Shown here in pieces: positions 41,900 to 50,809 of a stretch of 64,000 nucleotides of DNA. The notes below the pieces were generated by a model. It ran no database searches. It worked only from the letters and a program-made list of their open reading frames with translations, and had not been told where the DNA came from. Both the position numbers and the translations under genes were made by a program. Numbering within the stretch: the first letter of the stretch is position 1; each line of letters starts with the position of its first letter. Source of the stretch: Paraburkholderia sp. FT54 (GTDB taxonomy: Bacteria; Pseudomonadota; Gammaproteobacteria; Burkholderiales; Burkholderiaceae); assembly GCF_031585635.1 (NCBI RefSeq), contig NZ_CP134195.1, forward strand, positions 1,426,001 to 1,490,000. The letters run 5' to 3'.

Positions 41900-44800
41900 C
41901 TACCAGTGCATGCCGGCGCCGATCGACGCGCCGAACTGGCCGCGCGAATCCGTGGTGCCTTGCACCTTGTAGACCCACGTTCCCGTTTCCGACAGTTGCG
42001 ATACGCCGATGGCCAGCGCCGACTGGCCGGCGTAGGTGCCGCCGGCCATCGCGACCATGCCTCGACCCGGCAGAACTGCCTGCGGCAAGCCGGCCATGGC
42101 CATTGCGGACGCCGTGCCGCCGTAGCTGTCGCGACGGGCTGAGCGGATCTGGTCGTCGGTGTAGCTGCTCGCCTGGCTCACCGCTGCGCCGACGCTTTGC
42201 TGCAATTGATTCACATTGACCGCGTCGGTGCCTTGCACGCCGGCTGCGACGTTCGTGATCTGGCGTTCCTGGCCTGCCGCGCCGACCGATACCGTGTTCG
42301 CCCGGTCCGCCATCGAGCCTTGGCCCAACGCAACGGCGTTGTCCGCGCTGGCGTTGGCTGTGGCGCCGAGCGCAGTGGCGTTGGCGCCGCTCGCGACGGA
42401 GTTTGCGCCGAGCGACGTGGCGTTCTCGCCGCTCGCCCGCGAATTCGCGCCGATGGCTGTCGCGTTGGCGCCGGTGGCCTTAGCGTTGGCGCCCGCGGCG
42501 ACGGAGTGCGTGCCGGAAGACACGGCGCCTTCGGTATCGCGACCGCCTTCCGCGCTGAAGAACGGATTAGCCGTATTGACGACGACGTTGCTGATCGCGC
42601 CGCCGATGGCGGCGTTCAGTTGAGCGACGTTGACGGCGTCGGTTGCGTCCACGCCTGCCGCGACGTTGTGGATGAGCGTGCCGCCGCTCGCCGCGTCGCC
42701 GCCGAGCGTGACGCTGTTCCTGTTGACGCTGCCGTCGGCGTTCTGGTCGTACATGACCGCGCCGTCGAGCCTGGCGGCGTTGGCCGCGCCTTGATCGCTC
42801 ACTGCTTTGAGCTGCGCGACGTTGACGGCATCGGTTGCGTCCACGCCTGCTGCGACGTTGTGGATGAGCGTGCCGCCGCTCGCCGCGTCGCCGCCGAGCG
42901 TGACGCTGTTCCTGTTGACGCTGCCGTCGGCCTTCTGGCCATACATGAGCGCGCCGTCAAGCCTGGCGGCGTTGGCCGCGCCTTGATCGCTCACTGCTTT
43001 GAGTTGCGCGACATTGACGGCGTCAGTGTCGGCGGTGCCTGCCGCGACGTTGCTGATCTGACGTTCGTTGCCGGCGGAGCCGACCGAGACGGTGTTCGCA
43101 CGGTTGGCCACCGAACCCTGGCCCAAGGCGACCGAACCGTCAGCCGAGGCGTTCGCGTCGTGGCCTATCGCGATTGAATCGACATGGTTGGCGACGGCGC
43201 CGTAACCTATGGCGATGCTGCCGGCTGACGTGGCCGAGGCATACGCACCGAGCGCGGCGGCGCCTGTTGCGGCGGCCGCGGAATTTGCGCCGAGCGCCGT
43301 GGCGTTGTCGCCCGACGCGGCGGCAAGCACCCCTGACGCGACAGCGTGCGTACCGGCGGCGCCGGCATCGTCCGTGCCGTCGGCGGCGCCTTCGGCCTTG
43401 AAGTAATGCTGGGTGCCGCTCTGCGCAATGGCGTCGAGCTTGCCGTCGACCGCCCTCAACTGGCTCAGGTTGACGGCGTCGGTCGCGGCCGTGCCCGCTG
43501 CCACATTGGTCAGGCGGCGCTCGTTGCCTGTCGAGCCAACGGACACCTCGCCTAAGGCGTGGGTCGCCTTGACGACGCCGCTCGTGCCGAATTCCTCGCC
43601 GGGTTGACTGAGATTCGCGGTCGTGGTCGAGTTCGCCCCGACGCCGACACTGTTCGCGGCGGTGACAGTAACGTTGTAGCCAAGCGCCACGCTGTCGGCG
43701 CCGGAGACCCTCGCGTTGGCGCCGAGCGCTGTGGAGCCGTCGGCGTAAGCGAGCGAGCCGTAGCCGAGCGCGGAGGCGTTGGACCCATACGCGGTCGCGA
43801 GGCGACCCAGCGCGGTGCCATTTTGCCGGGCGCGGGCACCCGCGCCGAGCGCCACTGCGTTTGTGCCGTTTGCTCGCGCCGCATTGCCGACGGCGACCCC
43901 GTTCACGCTGCTCGCCGATGCGCCATGGCCAACCGCGATTGCATTAGCTGCCGATGCGCTTGCCTGATAGCCCGTAGCGACGGCGCCGGTTGCCGCCGCC
44001 TCGGAGTCGTAGCCGATTGCAACCGCCGCGGCACCGGCGGTTTCCGAGTGAGCCCCGCGGCCGAGTGCGACCGAGTTTTCGCCGTCTGCCCGGGCGTTGT
44101 AGCCAATCGCCGAAGCGCCGGGGGCGGTTGCGCGAGCGTCGTCCGGCGTCAGCGAGTCATCGTTGGTCCGGAGGTACTTGATCCCGCTGCCGTTCTGTTT
44201 GATATAGACAGTGCTGCTGTCGCCGGCGATGGCATAGAGCTGGGCGCCATTCACGGCATCGGTGCTGCTGGCGGATATCGCGCCTTGATGCACGTTGGTG
44301 ATTGTCGTGCCGTCCGTGACGCCGCCGTCCATGGAGGTGGGACCCGCGAGCGTGACGCTGCCCGTGTTGACAGTGCCGTTCGCATTATTGCCGTACGCGA
44401 CAGCATTCGCCGTGGCAGCAGTAATGGCACCCTTGAGCTGGCCTGCGTTGACGGCGTCGGTGTCGGCTGCACCAGCGGCGACGCCGGTGATAGTCCGATC
44501 GCCGACGTTGATTTCGCCAGCCGAAGTTTGGGGTGTGGTGAGGCCGTAGGCGTGGTACCCGGTCTGGGCGCCGACGGCCGTGATTGAACCCGCGCCCAGC
44601 GCGACACTGTTGGCGGCCGTGGCAGCCGCCGCATACCCGATGGCGACGGAGTTGACGTTGGCGGCCCGCGCGGATGCGCCCAATGCCATTGCGCCCAAGC
44701 CGCTGACGAGGGCCTGATTGCCGATCGCGATTCCGTAGATGGCGGTAGTTGCCGTTATCGCCTGCGCGCCCATTGCAGTCGATTTGTCGCCTTGCGCGTT

Positions 44801-45133
44801 CGCCTGCACGCCGTTCGCGATCGACAGGCTGCCCTGTGCGCTCGCCTGGAAGCCCGTCGCAACCGCGTAGGGGCCCCCCGCCTTTGCACCGATACCGAGC
44901 GCAATCGCGCCTTGGCCTCCAGCATAGGGGTTGATATCGTTTCCGGGTGAATCAACGCTCGTGTCTACGAAGAGGGCGGCCTGCGCCGCCGGCGCGCCAC
45001 CCGCCAATGCCGCCAAAACCAGTACCGCGCGCGCGATCGTGTTCTGGCGATTTGTCCTTGTTTTTGCCGTCGCCAGCGCCGCCAGCGGCGTTTGCGCCGC
45101 TTCACACCAAACCAGTGGGTTATTGCTTTTCAT
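41900..45133 (-). CDS. YadA-type trimeric autotransporter adhesin
   Basis: A 1077-residue surface adhesin. An extended signal region with NNPLVWCEAA and ARAVLVLAALAGGAPAAQA precedes a head built of 14-residue YadA-like repeats (SxAIGxxA type, for example ATALGANSAAAATGAAALGA). These are interrupted by neck/stalk motifs (VAAGTADTDAVNVAQLKAV). The C-terminus is the YadA membrane anchor (SAMAMAGLPQAVLPGRGMVA to the final SIGAGMHW, ending in an aromatic residue). It assembles as a trimer in the outer membrane. Start ATG 45133; GGAG lies 12 bases upstream. Confidence 0.94.
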   Translation of the reverse strand: MKSNNPLVWCEAAQTPLAALATAKTRTNRQNTIARAVLVLAALAGGAPAAQAALFVDTSVDSPGNDINPYAGGQGAIALGIGAKAGGPYAVATGFQASAQGSLSIANGVQANAQGDKSTAMGAQAITATTAIYGIAIGNQALVSGLGAMALGASARAANVNSVAIGYAAAATAANSVALGAGSITAVGAQTGYHAYGLTTPQTSAGEINVGDRTITGVAAGAADTDAVNAGQLKGAITAATANAVAYGNNANGTVNTGSVTLAGPTSMDGGVTDGTTITNVHQGAISASSTDAVNGAQLYAIAGDSSTVYIKQNGSGIKYLRTNDDSLTPDDARATAPGASAIGYNARADGENSVALGRGAHSETAGAAAVAIGYDSEAAATGAVATGYQASASAANAIAVGHGASASSVNGVAVGNAARANGTNAVALGAGARARQNGTALGRLATAYGSNASALGYGSLAYADGSTALGANARVSGADSVALGYNVTVTAANSVGVGANSTTTANLSQPGEEFGTSGVVKATHALGEVSVGSTGNERRLTNVAAGTAATDAVNLSQLRAVDGKLDAIAQSGTQHYFKAEGAADGTDDAGAAGTHAVASGVLAAASGDNATALGANSAAAATGAAALGAYASATSAGSIAIGYGAVANHVDSIAIGHDANASADGSVALGQGSVANRANTVSVGSAGNERQISNVAAGTADTDAVNVAQLKAVSDQGAANAARLDGALMYGQKADGSVNRNSVTLGGDAASGGTLIHNVAAGVDATDAVNVAQLKAVSDQGAANAARLDGAVMYDQNADGSVNRNSVTLGGDAASGGTLIHNVAAGVDATDAVNVAQLNAAIGGAISNVVVNTANPFFSAEGGRDTEGAVSSGTHSVAAGANAKATGANATAIGANSRASGENATSLGANSVASGANATALGATANASADNAVALGQGSMADRANTVSVGAAGQERQITNVAAGVQGTDAVNVNQLQQSVGAAVSQASSYTDDQIRSARRDSYGGTASAMAMAGLPQAVLPGRGMVAMAGGTYAGQSALAIGVSQLSETGTWVYKVQGTTDSRGQFGASIGAGMHW
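42630..43013 (-). repeat. 192-bp tandem duplication in the adhesin stalk
   Basis: Two nearly identical 64-codon units (VAQLKAVSDQGAANAARLDG to GGTLIHNVAAGVDATDA) with period 192 bp; for example CGACGTTGTGGATGAGCG occurs at 42661 and 42853. Differences are few (QK versus QN, LMYGQ versus VMYDQ), so the duplication is recent. Confidence 0.88.
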
Positions 45134-45726
45134 TGTTTTAGAAACTCCGCGGTAGTGCGTGAGTGCACGGCACGTGAGCACGGGTGATCGTGTATGGATT
45201 CATCGCCCTGATAAACCGCGCAAAAAATAAAAGGTCCGCGGGCGCTGGTATTGCCGAATCAAGCCCTTCGTTTTTTACGTGCGAAAACACCCGCGTCACG
45301 CCCGTACATCCACGGGGTGAGTGGGTGGGCGATGAGGCGGCAGAATTGTCCGATTTAGCCGCAGGGCGGAGGTATCAGTTAAATCTGCAGTAGGTGCGGA
45401 AAAATCGCTTTATGTTGGCGTGTCTCGATTGACTGATAAACGAGTTGCGTTAAATAAGGAACTTGCGGAATTTATTCCGATTATTATTTTTTCAAACTGA
45501 GCGTGTTCTTGAGTTTATATGCTCTCAATGAGATTCGACGTCTCAGCCGTGATACTCATCACCGGCGTTTTCAGAATGACGCGATGCTCGCCGCGTCGAA
45601 CTGCTCGCCAGACGGCGTCGAGGCGCCGTGCACCTGATTTCCCTTTCGCGTCGCAAACCGACCTGCGTCAACCGCTGGTCACGGCAAACGTTCTACAATG
45701 ATGGTTGTTCTCCGAAGTGAGTTTTC
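45134..45726. other. AT-richer intergenic region upstream of the adhesin
   Basis: About 590 bp between the divergent adhesin and beta-propeller genes, with base composition clearly lower in GC than neighbours (for example 45400-45520). It is likely to contain the adhesin promoter and regulatory sites. Small open frames here have no ribosome site. No specific operator was recognised. Confidence 0.55.
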
Positions 45727-46746
45727 ATGCGTAAATTTTTTCTTCCCGGCTTGACCGCCACGTTCGCCGCAGGCGCGGCGCTGGTCGCCGCCACAGGCTT
45801 TTTTTCTCCGGCGGCCCGCGCCAACAACGTGATCGTGCTCAATTCCGGCGAAGCCACGCTGAGCCTGATCGACGAGGCGACCCGCCAGGTCGTCGGTACG
45901 GTGCCCACGGGCAAGGAACCGCACCACCTGATGGCCACGCCGGACAATTCGTCGTTGATCGTCGCGAATTCGGTGTCGAACAACCTGATGTTCGTCGATC
46001 CGAAATCGGGCCAGGTGCAGCGCTGGGTCGAGAATATCGAGGATCCGTACCAGATCGGTTTTTCGCCTGATCGCAAATGGCTGGTCACCACCGGCCTGCG
46101 TCTGGACCGTCTGGACGTTTATCACTACGACGGCCAGAAGAACCAGATGACGCTGGCTTCGCGCCTGCCGCTCGCGGTCATGCCGAGCCACATGGCGTTC
46201 ACGAACGACAGCAAGACGGTCTTCGTCACGCTGCAGGTGTCGGGCGAACTGGCCGCGATCGACCTGGCCACACAAACGGTCAAGTGGAAGATGAAGGTCG
46301 GCAAGGTGCCGGCGGGCCTGTGGATGACGCCGGGCGAGAAATACCTGCTGGTCGGCATGACTGGCGCGGATTACGTGGCGGTGGTCGACTGGCGCAACCA
46401 GAAGATCGTCAAGACGATCCACACCGGCAACGGCGCGCACAACTTCCGGTCGCTGGCTGACGGCAAGCACGTCGCGGTGTCAAACCGCGTGGCGAGCACG
46501 ATCAGCATCATCGACGAGGACACGCTCACCAACGTCGGCGACATCACCGGTTTGTTGCCGGGACCGGACGACATGGAGCTTTCCGCTGACAAACGCTATC
46601 TGTGGGTTACCTTCCGCTTCGCGAAGCACGTCGGTATCATTGATCTGACAACGCGTAAGCTGATTCAGACGATTGCTGTCGGCCGTTCGCCGCACGGCAT
46701 CTATTTCTTCAATCGCGCGCCGGTCATGGCGCCGAACGGCGCTTGA
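45727..46746 (+). CDS. Periplasmic beta-propeller protein (YVTN/YncE-like)
   Basis: A 339-residue exported protein. The signal peptide FLPGLTATFAAGAALVAATG ends near ARA, then come seven or so 40-residue propeller repeats of the YVTN type: LSLIDEATRQVVGTVPTGKE, SLIVANSVSNNLMFVDPKSG, VAVVDWRNQKIVKTIHTGNG and KLIQTIAVGRSPHG. ATG 45727. The ligand is unknown. It is 58 bp upstream of the fatty acid hydroxylase gene, possibly in one transcript. Confidence 0.9.
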   Translation: MRKFFLPGLTATFAAGAALVAATGFFSPAARANNVIVLNSGEATLSLIDEATRQVVGTVPTGKEPHHLMATPDNSSLIVANSVSNNLMFVDPKSGQVQRWVENIEDPYQIGFSPDRKWLVTTGLRLDRLDVYHYDGQKNQMTLASRLPLAVMPSHMAFTNDSKTVFVTLQVSGELAAIDLATQTVKWKMKVGKVPAGLWMTPGEKYLLVGMTGADYVAVVDWRNQKIVKTIHTGNGAHNFRSLADGKHVAVSNRVASTISIIDEDTLTNVGDITGLLPGPDDMELSADKRYLWVTFRFAKHVGIIDLTTRKLIQTIAVGRSPHGIYFFNRAPVMAPNGA

Positions 46747-46804
46747 TGCAGGGGTTCATGCCGCACCACGCGAACCGTCACGGATGAAGTAAAAGACCAG
46801 CACC

Positions 46805-47803
46805 ATGTTCCATCTGATTTTCTCTTCGCTCGACAGCTTCGTCTCGGCCGTGCAGACGTTGTTGTACGTCGACGTGGTGCAGCCGCTGCTGTTCCGCTTC
46901 AATCTGATGGGTTACGACGAAGACACCTACGACAGCCTGTATTGGGTGATCGTGGGCGTTGTGGAAGTGCTGGCCATGTACGCGGTTCTGCGGCCGCTCG
47001 AAGCGCTGCGTCCGGTCGAGCAGTGGGAGAGCCGCAAGGCGGTTCGCGTCGACGTGATCTACACGTGGATCGCCAAGCTCGGCATTCTCAACCTGTTCTT
47101 CTTCTTCGCGCTGCAGCCGTTCTTCGACACCGTGCAGGCGTGGCTGCGGCTGCACAATATTTCGAATATCGAGTTCGACAATCTGTGGCCCGGCGTCACC
47201 ACGCAGCCGCTCGTCACGTTCGTGATGTATCTGCTGGTGCTCGATTTCGCCGGTTACTGGTATCACCGTTGGGAACATCGGATCGGCGTGTGGTGGGAAC
47301 TGCACGCGGTGCACCACAGCCAGCAGCAGATGTCGCTGTGGGCCGACGACCGCAACCATCTGCTCGACGACCTGCTGCAAGCATCGTTCTTCGCGGTGAT
47401 CGCGCTGGTGATCGGCGTACCGCCGTCGCAGTTCGTCGTGCTGGTCGCTATCACGAATCTCGCGCAGAGCGTCCAGCACGCGAATATCCGCATGTACTTC
47501 GGCTGGCTGGGCGAGCGCCTGCTGGTCAGCCCGACTTTCCATCGCCGTCACCACGCCATCGGTTACGGCCACGAAGGGTTGAAATACGGTTGCAACTTCG
47601 GCGTGCTGTTTCCGTGGTGGGACATGCTGTTTCGCAGCGTGTCCTGGAGCCGCGAGATGGAGCCGACCGGCATCAGCGATCAACTCGAAGGTCGCCGTTA
47701 CGGCGACGGTTTCTGGGCGCAGCACTGGCTCGCCTTCGTGCGCATCGCCGGGCGTCTTTCGCCGAAGCGCCGCACCGAAAGCAACGACGCCGCCGCCGTT
47801 TGA
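46805..47803 (+). CDS. Sterol desaturase / fatty acid hydroxylase family protein
   Basis: A 332-residue membrane di-iron oxygenase. The histidine boxes are HRWEH (about residue 154), HAVHHS (about 168) and HRRHH (about 248), the full eight-His set of the fatty acid hydroxylase superfamily, with membrane segments around them (YWVIVGVVEVLAMYAVL, LGILNLFFFFALQPFF). The substrate is probably a lipid but is not identifiable. Confidence 0.93.
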   Translation: MFHLIFSSLDSFVSAVQTLLYVDVVQPLLFRFNLMGYDEDTYDSLYWVIVGVVEVLAMYAVLRPLEALRPVEQWESRKAVRVDVIYTWIAKLGILNLFFFFALQPFFDTVQAWLRLHNISNIEFDNLWPGVTTQPLVTFVMYLLVLDFAGYWYHRWEHRIGVWWELHAVHHSQQQMSLWADDRNHLLDDLLQASFFAVIALVIGVPPSQFVVLVAITNLAQSVQHANIRMYFGWLGERLLVSPTFHRRHHAIGYGHEGLKYGCNFGVLFPWWDMLFRSVSWSREMEPTGISDQLEGRRYGDGFWAQHWLAFVRIAGRLSPKRRTESNDAAAV

Positions 47804-47951
47804 GCGCGCTTTCTCCCACGTCGCCGGTTTCCCCGGCGGCGCGTCACGTGGTTTATCCTGTTCACGTTTGCGTACGCCCCGCGGCTCCCCCGGGCGGGTA
47901 CGTTGCGCGGTTCTCTTCAATCCATCGTTTCGTTCACCGGCATTGGCTCGC

Positions 47952-48785
47952 ATGAATGATCTGTTGCGCTCGTTTGGACGCGCGCTCGCAAGCGCGCTCC
48001 ACCCGCGCATGCTCTGGCTGACCTTCCTGCCGTTTCTCGCGGCAACGGTTGGGTGGGGCGTGATCCTGTGGTTTTCCTGGCAGACACTGATCGGGGCGAC
48101 CCGCACCTGGCTCGAAGGCTGGTCGTTTACGATCACGCTTTATCATCTGTTCGACTGGCTCGGCTTTTCGGGGCTGCATGCGGCGATCGCACCGTTTATC
48201 GTGATCGCCATGACAATTCCGCTGATCGTCGTCACGGTGCTGCTGCTGATCGCCACGCTGTCGATGCCTGCGGTCATCCGCTTCCTGTCGGCGCGGCAAT
48301 TCCCGAGTCTGGAAATGCGCCGCGGCGGAACGTGGTACGGTAGCCTCGCGCAGGCGCTGTGGACCACGCTGGTGTGTCTCGTGCTGCTGATCGTCACGTT
48401 GCCGCTCTGGCTCGTGCCGCCGTTCTTCGCGCTGATTCCGCCGCTCCTGTGGGGCTGGCTGACGTATCGTGTGATGAGCTACGACGCACTCGCGCTGCAT
48501 GCCACGCGTGACGAACGGCGCGCGCTGGTGCGGCGTTTCCGCTTGCCGTTGCTGTTGATCGGCATCGCGAGCGGCTTGCTGGGTTCGCTGCCCACGCTGT
48601 TGTGGGCGTCGTCGGTCTGGCTGATCGTGCTGTTCCCGGTGGTCACGGCCGTGACGATCTGGATCTATGCGTTCATCCTCGTGTTTTCGGCGCTGTGGTT
48701 CGGCTACTACTGTTTGCGCGCACTGCAACGCATGCGCGCGGAAGAGCACGGCGGCGTGCGGCACGCGGCGCCGGTTCCTTACTGA
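47952..48785 (+). CDS. EI24-domain membrane protein
   Basis: A 277-residue inner-membrane protein with about six hydrophobic segments (WLTFLPFLAATVGWGVILWF, IAPFIVIAMTIPLIVVTVLL, LVLLIVTLPLWLVPPFFALI). The arrangement, with a long loop between the first pairs and the RRGGTWYGSLAQALWTT segment, matches EI24/CysZ-like proteins. Sulfate transport by CysZ is known for some members, but this one cannot be assigned. Start ATG 47952. The CinA-like gene follows 19 bp after its stop. Confidence 0.82.
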   Translation: MNDLLRSFGRALASALHPRMLWLTFLPFLAATVGWGVILWFSWQTLIGATRTWLEGWSFTITLYHLFDWLGFSGLHAAIAPFIVIAMTIPLIVVTVLLLIATLSMPAVIRFLSARQFPSLEMRRGGTWYGSLAQALWTTLVCLVLLIVTLPLWLVPPFFALIPPLLWGWLTYRVMSYDALALHATRDERRALVRRFRLPLLLIGIASGLLGSLPTLLWASSVWLIVLFPVVTAVTIWIYAFILVFSALWFGYYCLRALQRMRAEEHGGVRHAAPVPY

Positions 48786-48804
48786 TTAAACCAAAGAGGC
48801 GGCA

Positions 48805-49641
48805 ATGGCATTTGGTGTCATCATCATCGGCGATGAAATTTTGTCGGGCAGGCGTATCGACAAGCATCTGCCGAAGGTCATCGAATTATTGGGCGCGCGT
48901 GGGCTGTCGCTCGGCTGGGCGGAGTACATCGGCGACGACCCGGAGCGCATCACCGCGACGCTGCGGCGCACCTTCGCCTCGGGCGACATCGTGTTCTCCA
49001 CGGGCGGCATCGGCGCGACGCCGGACGACCACACGCGCCAATGCGCGGCGGCCGCGCTCGGTGTGCTGCTCGAACTGCATCCGGAGGCGGCGAAGCTGAT
49101 TCAGGAGCGCATCCGCGACATGTATCCGGCGAACTCGGCCACGCCGCTCGATCTGGAGTCGCCGGAAAACCGGCATCGCCTGAATATGGGCACGTATCCG
49201 CAAGGCGCGTCGATCATTCCGAACGGCTACAACAAGATCCCGGGCTTTTCGATCGAACGGCATCACTTCGTGCCGGGCTTCCCGGTGATGGCATGGCCGA
49301 TGATCGAGTGGGTGCTGGATACGCAATATGCGGATCTGCATCACGCCATGCCGCATGCGGAGAAGTCGTTGCTGGTGTTCGAGCTGCCGGAGTCGCGCGT
49401 CACGCCGCTGATGGAAAAGATCGAACACGATTTTCCGGGCGTGCGGGTCTTCAGTCTGCCGAGCGTGGGCGATGCGGAACGCGGTGGCGTATACGCGCGG
49501 CATCACATCGACCTGGGCGTGAAGGGCGAGCCGGAGGCGGTGGCGGCGGCATTCGTCAAGCTGCGCGAAGGCGTACATCTGTTGGGCGGCGATATCGTCG
49601 AGCCCGAGGCGGCGGCCGCGGCGGCGAAGCCGCGCGCCTGA
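48805..49641 (+). CDS. CinA N-terminal-domain (molybdopterin-binding-like) protein
   Basis: A 278-residue protein: GVIIIGDEILSGRRIDKHLP, then GDDPERITATLRRTFASGD and STGGIGATPDDHTRQ are the MoCF/CinA signature. The C-terminal amidase domain of full-length CinA is missing, which is usual for the competence/damage-inducible protein A group. It probably acts as an ADP-ribose-type pyrophosphatase or has an unknown housekeeping role. AGAGGCGGCA precedes ATG 48805. Confidence 0.9.
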   Translation: MAFGVIIIGDEILSGRRIDKHLPKVIELLGARGLSLGWAEYIGDDPERITATLRRTFASGDIVFSTGGIGATPDDHTRQCAAAALGVLLELHPEAAKLIQERIRDMYPANSATPLDLESPENRHRLNMGTYPQGASIIPNGYNKIPGFSIERHHFVPGFPVMAWPMIEWVLDTQYADLHHAMPHAEKSLLVFELPESRVTPLMEKIEHDFPGVRVFSLPSVGDAERGGVYARHHIDLGVKGEPEAVAAAFVKLREGVHLLGGDIVEPEAAAAAAKPRA

Positions 49642-49669
49642 TCCGCGCGGCATACCGCTAGCCTTGATT

Positions 49670-49693
49670 CGGGCGCTGCCGCGCCCGTTTTCT
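49670..49693 (+). terminator. Rho-independent terminator after CinA-like gene
   Basis: GGGCGC-TGCC-GCGCCC followed by GTTTTCTT, about 30 bp past the stop codon. Confidence 0.75.
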
Positions 49694-49904
49694 TCACCGC
49701 GCTCGTTGGTCGATGCCGAGCGCGGTTTCGCGGATCATCGGTCTGCCACATTCGGCGCAGACGATGTGCCTGTGCTCTCGCGCCGGGCTTTAAGGGTGGT
49801 CTCGAACCGCCTTCGACGGGCCGCGGTAACAGGCAAGCTCGACGCGACCAGGCAGCGATTACGCGGCAATCACGCGGCAATCAAACAACCGCGTGCAATG
49901 ACAC

Positions 49905-50369
49905 TTATGCGCCAATCCACGGCAATCCGCGAAAGCACCAGCCCGACACGGTCTTCCGATGCCCCTGGCCGTCCTTATCGCCTTCGAAGCCTTCCAGCAG
50001 GTCATACGCCTTGGTGAAGCCCGCCTGGGTGGCCGCGATCGCGGCGAGCTTCGAGCGCGCCGCGCTGCGGCACAGGAACAGCACCGGCGTATCGGGCGTG
50101 GCGACCTGCTTCAACTGCGCGAGAAATTCCTGATTCGGCACCGCGCCCGGATAGCGCGTCCATTCCACGTGCGCGTATTGTCCGTCGCCGATCACCGGCC
50201 GGCCGACCCAATCGAGTTCGGCGCGGGTGCGCACGTCGACGAGACGCGTGCGAGGATCGAGTTGCAGCAGTTCGAAGGCTTCGGCGGGCGATATCGCGCC
50301 CGCATATGGCAACTGATTTTCGGTGCGGCGCTTGTCCGCGCTTGCGTACAACTGTTCGAGCGTGCTCAT
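49905..50369 (-). CDS. Rhodanese-like sulfurtransferase
   Basis: A 154-residue single-domain rhodanese. ISPAEAFELLQLDPRTRLVDVRTRAELDWVG is the N-terminal half and FLCRSAARS carries the active-site Cys 100. The loop CRSAARS is six residues before the helix, as in sulfurtransferases. ATG 50369 with GGAG nine bases upstream. It is divergent from glnA, with the NtrC-controlled region between them. Confidence 0.92.
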   Translation of the reverse strand: MSTLEQLYASADKRRTENQLPYAGAISPAEAFELLQLDPRTRLVDVRTRAELDWVGRPVIGDGQYAHVEWTRYPGAVPNQEFLAQLKQVATPDTPVLFLCRSAARSKLAAIAATQAGFTKAYDLLEGFEGDKDGQGHRKTVSGWCFRGLPWIGA

Positions 50370-50474
50370 GAGCGCAAATCTCCTTCGGACCAAATGACCA
50401 TTCTAGCGCGCGGTGCGACGCGCGCATGCGTGGCGCGAGCGGTTGCGAATGCCGGTGCGCCGCGGTTCCGCACA

Positions 50475-50491
50475 TGCGCAGCGATGGTGCA
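50475..50491 (+). promoter_or_regulatory. Candidate NtrC-binding site 1 upstream of glnA
   Basis: TGCGCAGCGATGGTGCA fits the NtrC dyad TGCACC-N5-GGTGCA with two mismatches, about 185 bp upstream of the sigma-54 promoter. A further TGCACCA half-site lies at 50504-50510. Confidence 0.6.
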
Positions 50492-50544
50492 CGTTTCGCA
50501 AAATGCACCACAATAGAGAAGCGGGCCGTTGCCGATCTGACGAA

Positions 50545-50561
50545 TGCACGTGTTTGGTGCG
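50545..50561 (+). promoter_or_regulatory. Candidate NtrC-binding site 2 upstream of glnA
   Basis: TGCACGTGTTTGGTGCG fits TGCACC-N5-GGTGCA with only the outer C and final base changed. It is about 115 bp upstream of the -24/-12 promoter, the usual enhancer distance. Confidence 0.72.
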
Positions 50562-50659
50562 ATGTGCCGTCCAAAGATTTCGGGACTGCATGCTGCGCGG
50601 TGCGTCCATTCCCCGCAAATGCGCGCACGGCGTGGTCTTGCGCCGCGTTGGCGCATACG

Positions 50660-50676
50660 TGGCACAGAAGCTGCTT
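50660..50676 (+). promoter_or_regulatory. Sigma-54 (-24/-12) promoter of glnA
   Basis: TGGCACAGAAGCTGCTT has the invariant GG and GC dinucleotides separated by ten bases and matches TGGCAC-N5-TTGCW except at one base. It is about 135 bp upstream of glnA, so the transcript should start near 50686. Confidence 0.8.
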
Positions 50677-50809
50677 TATTGGTGCCGATCGATTTGTCCA
50701 GGCAGACTTTTATGTCCCTCCTTAACGATTGAGGGTGGACGTGCCGGGACGGGTCAGCTAGATTGGGCGGCGGCTGAATCCGCCGAATTCGTTAATCAGG
50801 AGATAGGTT

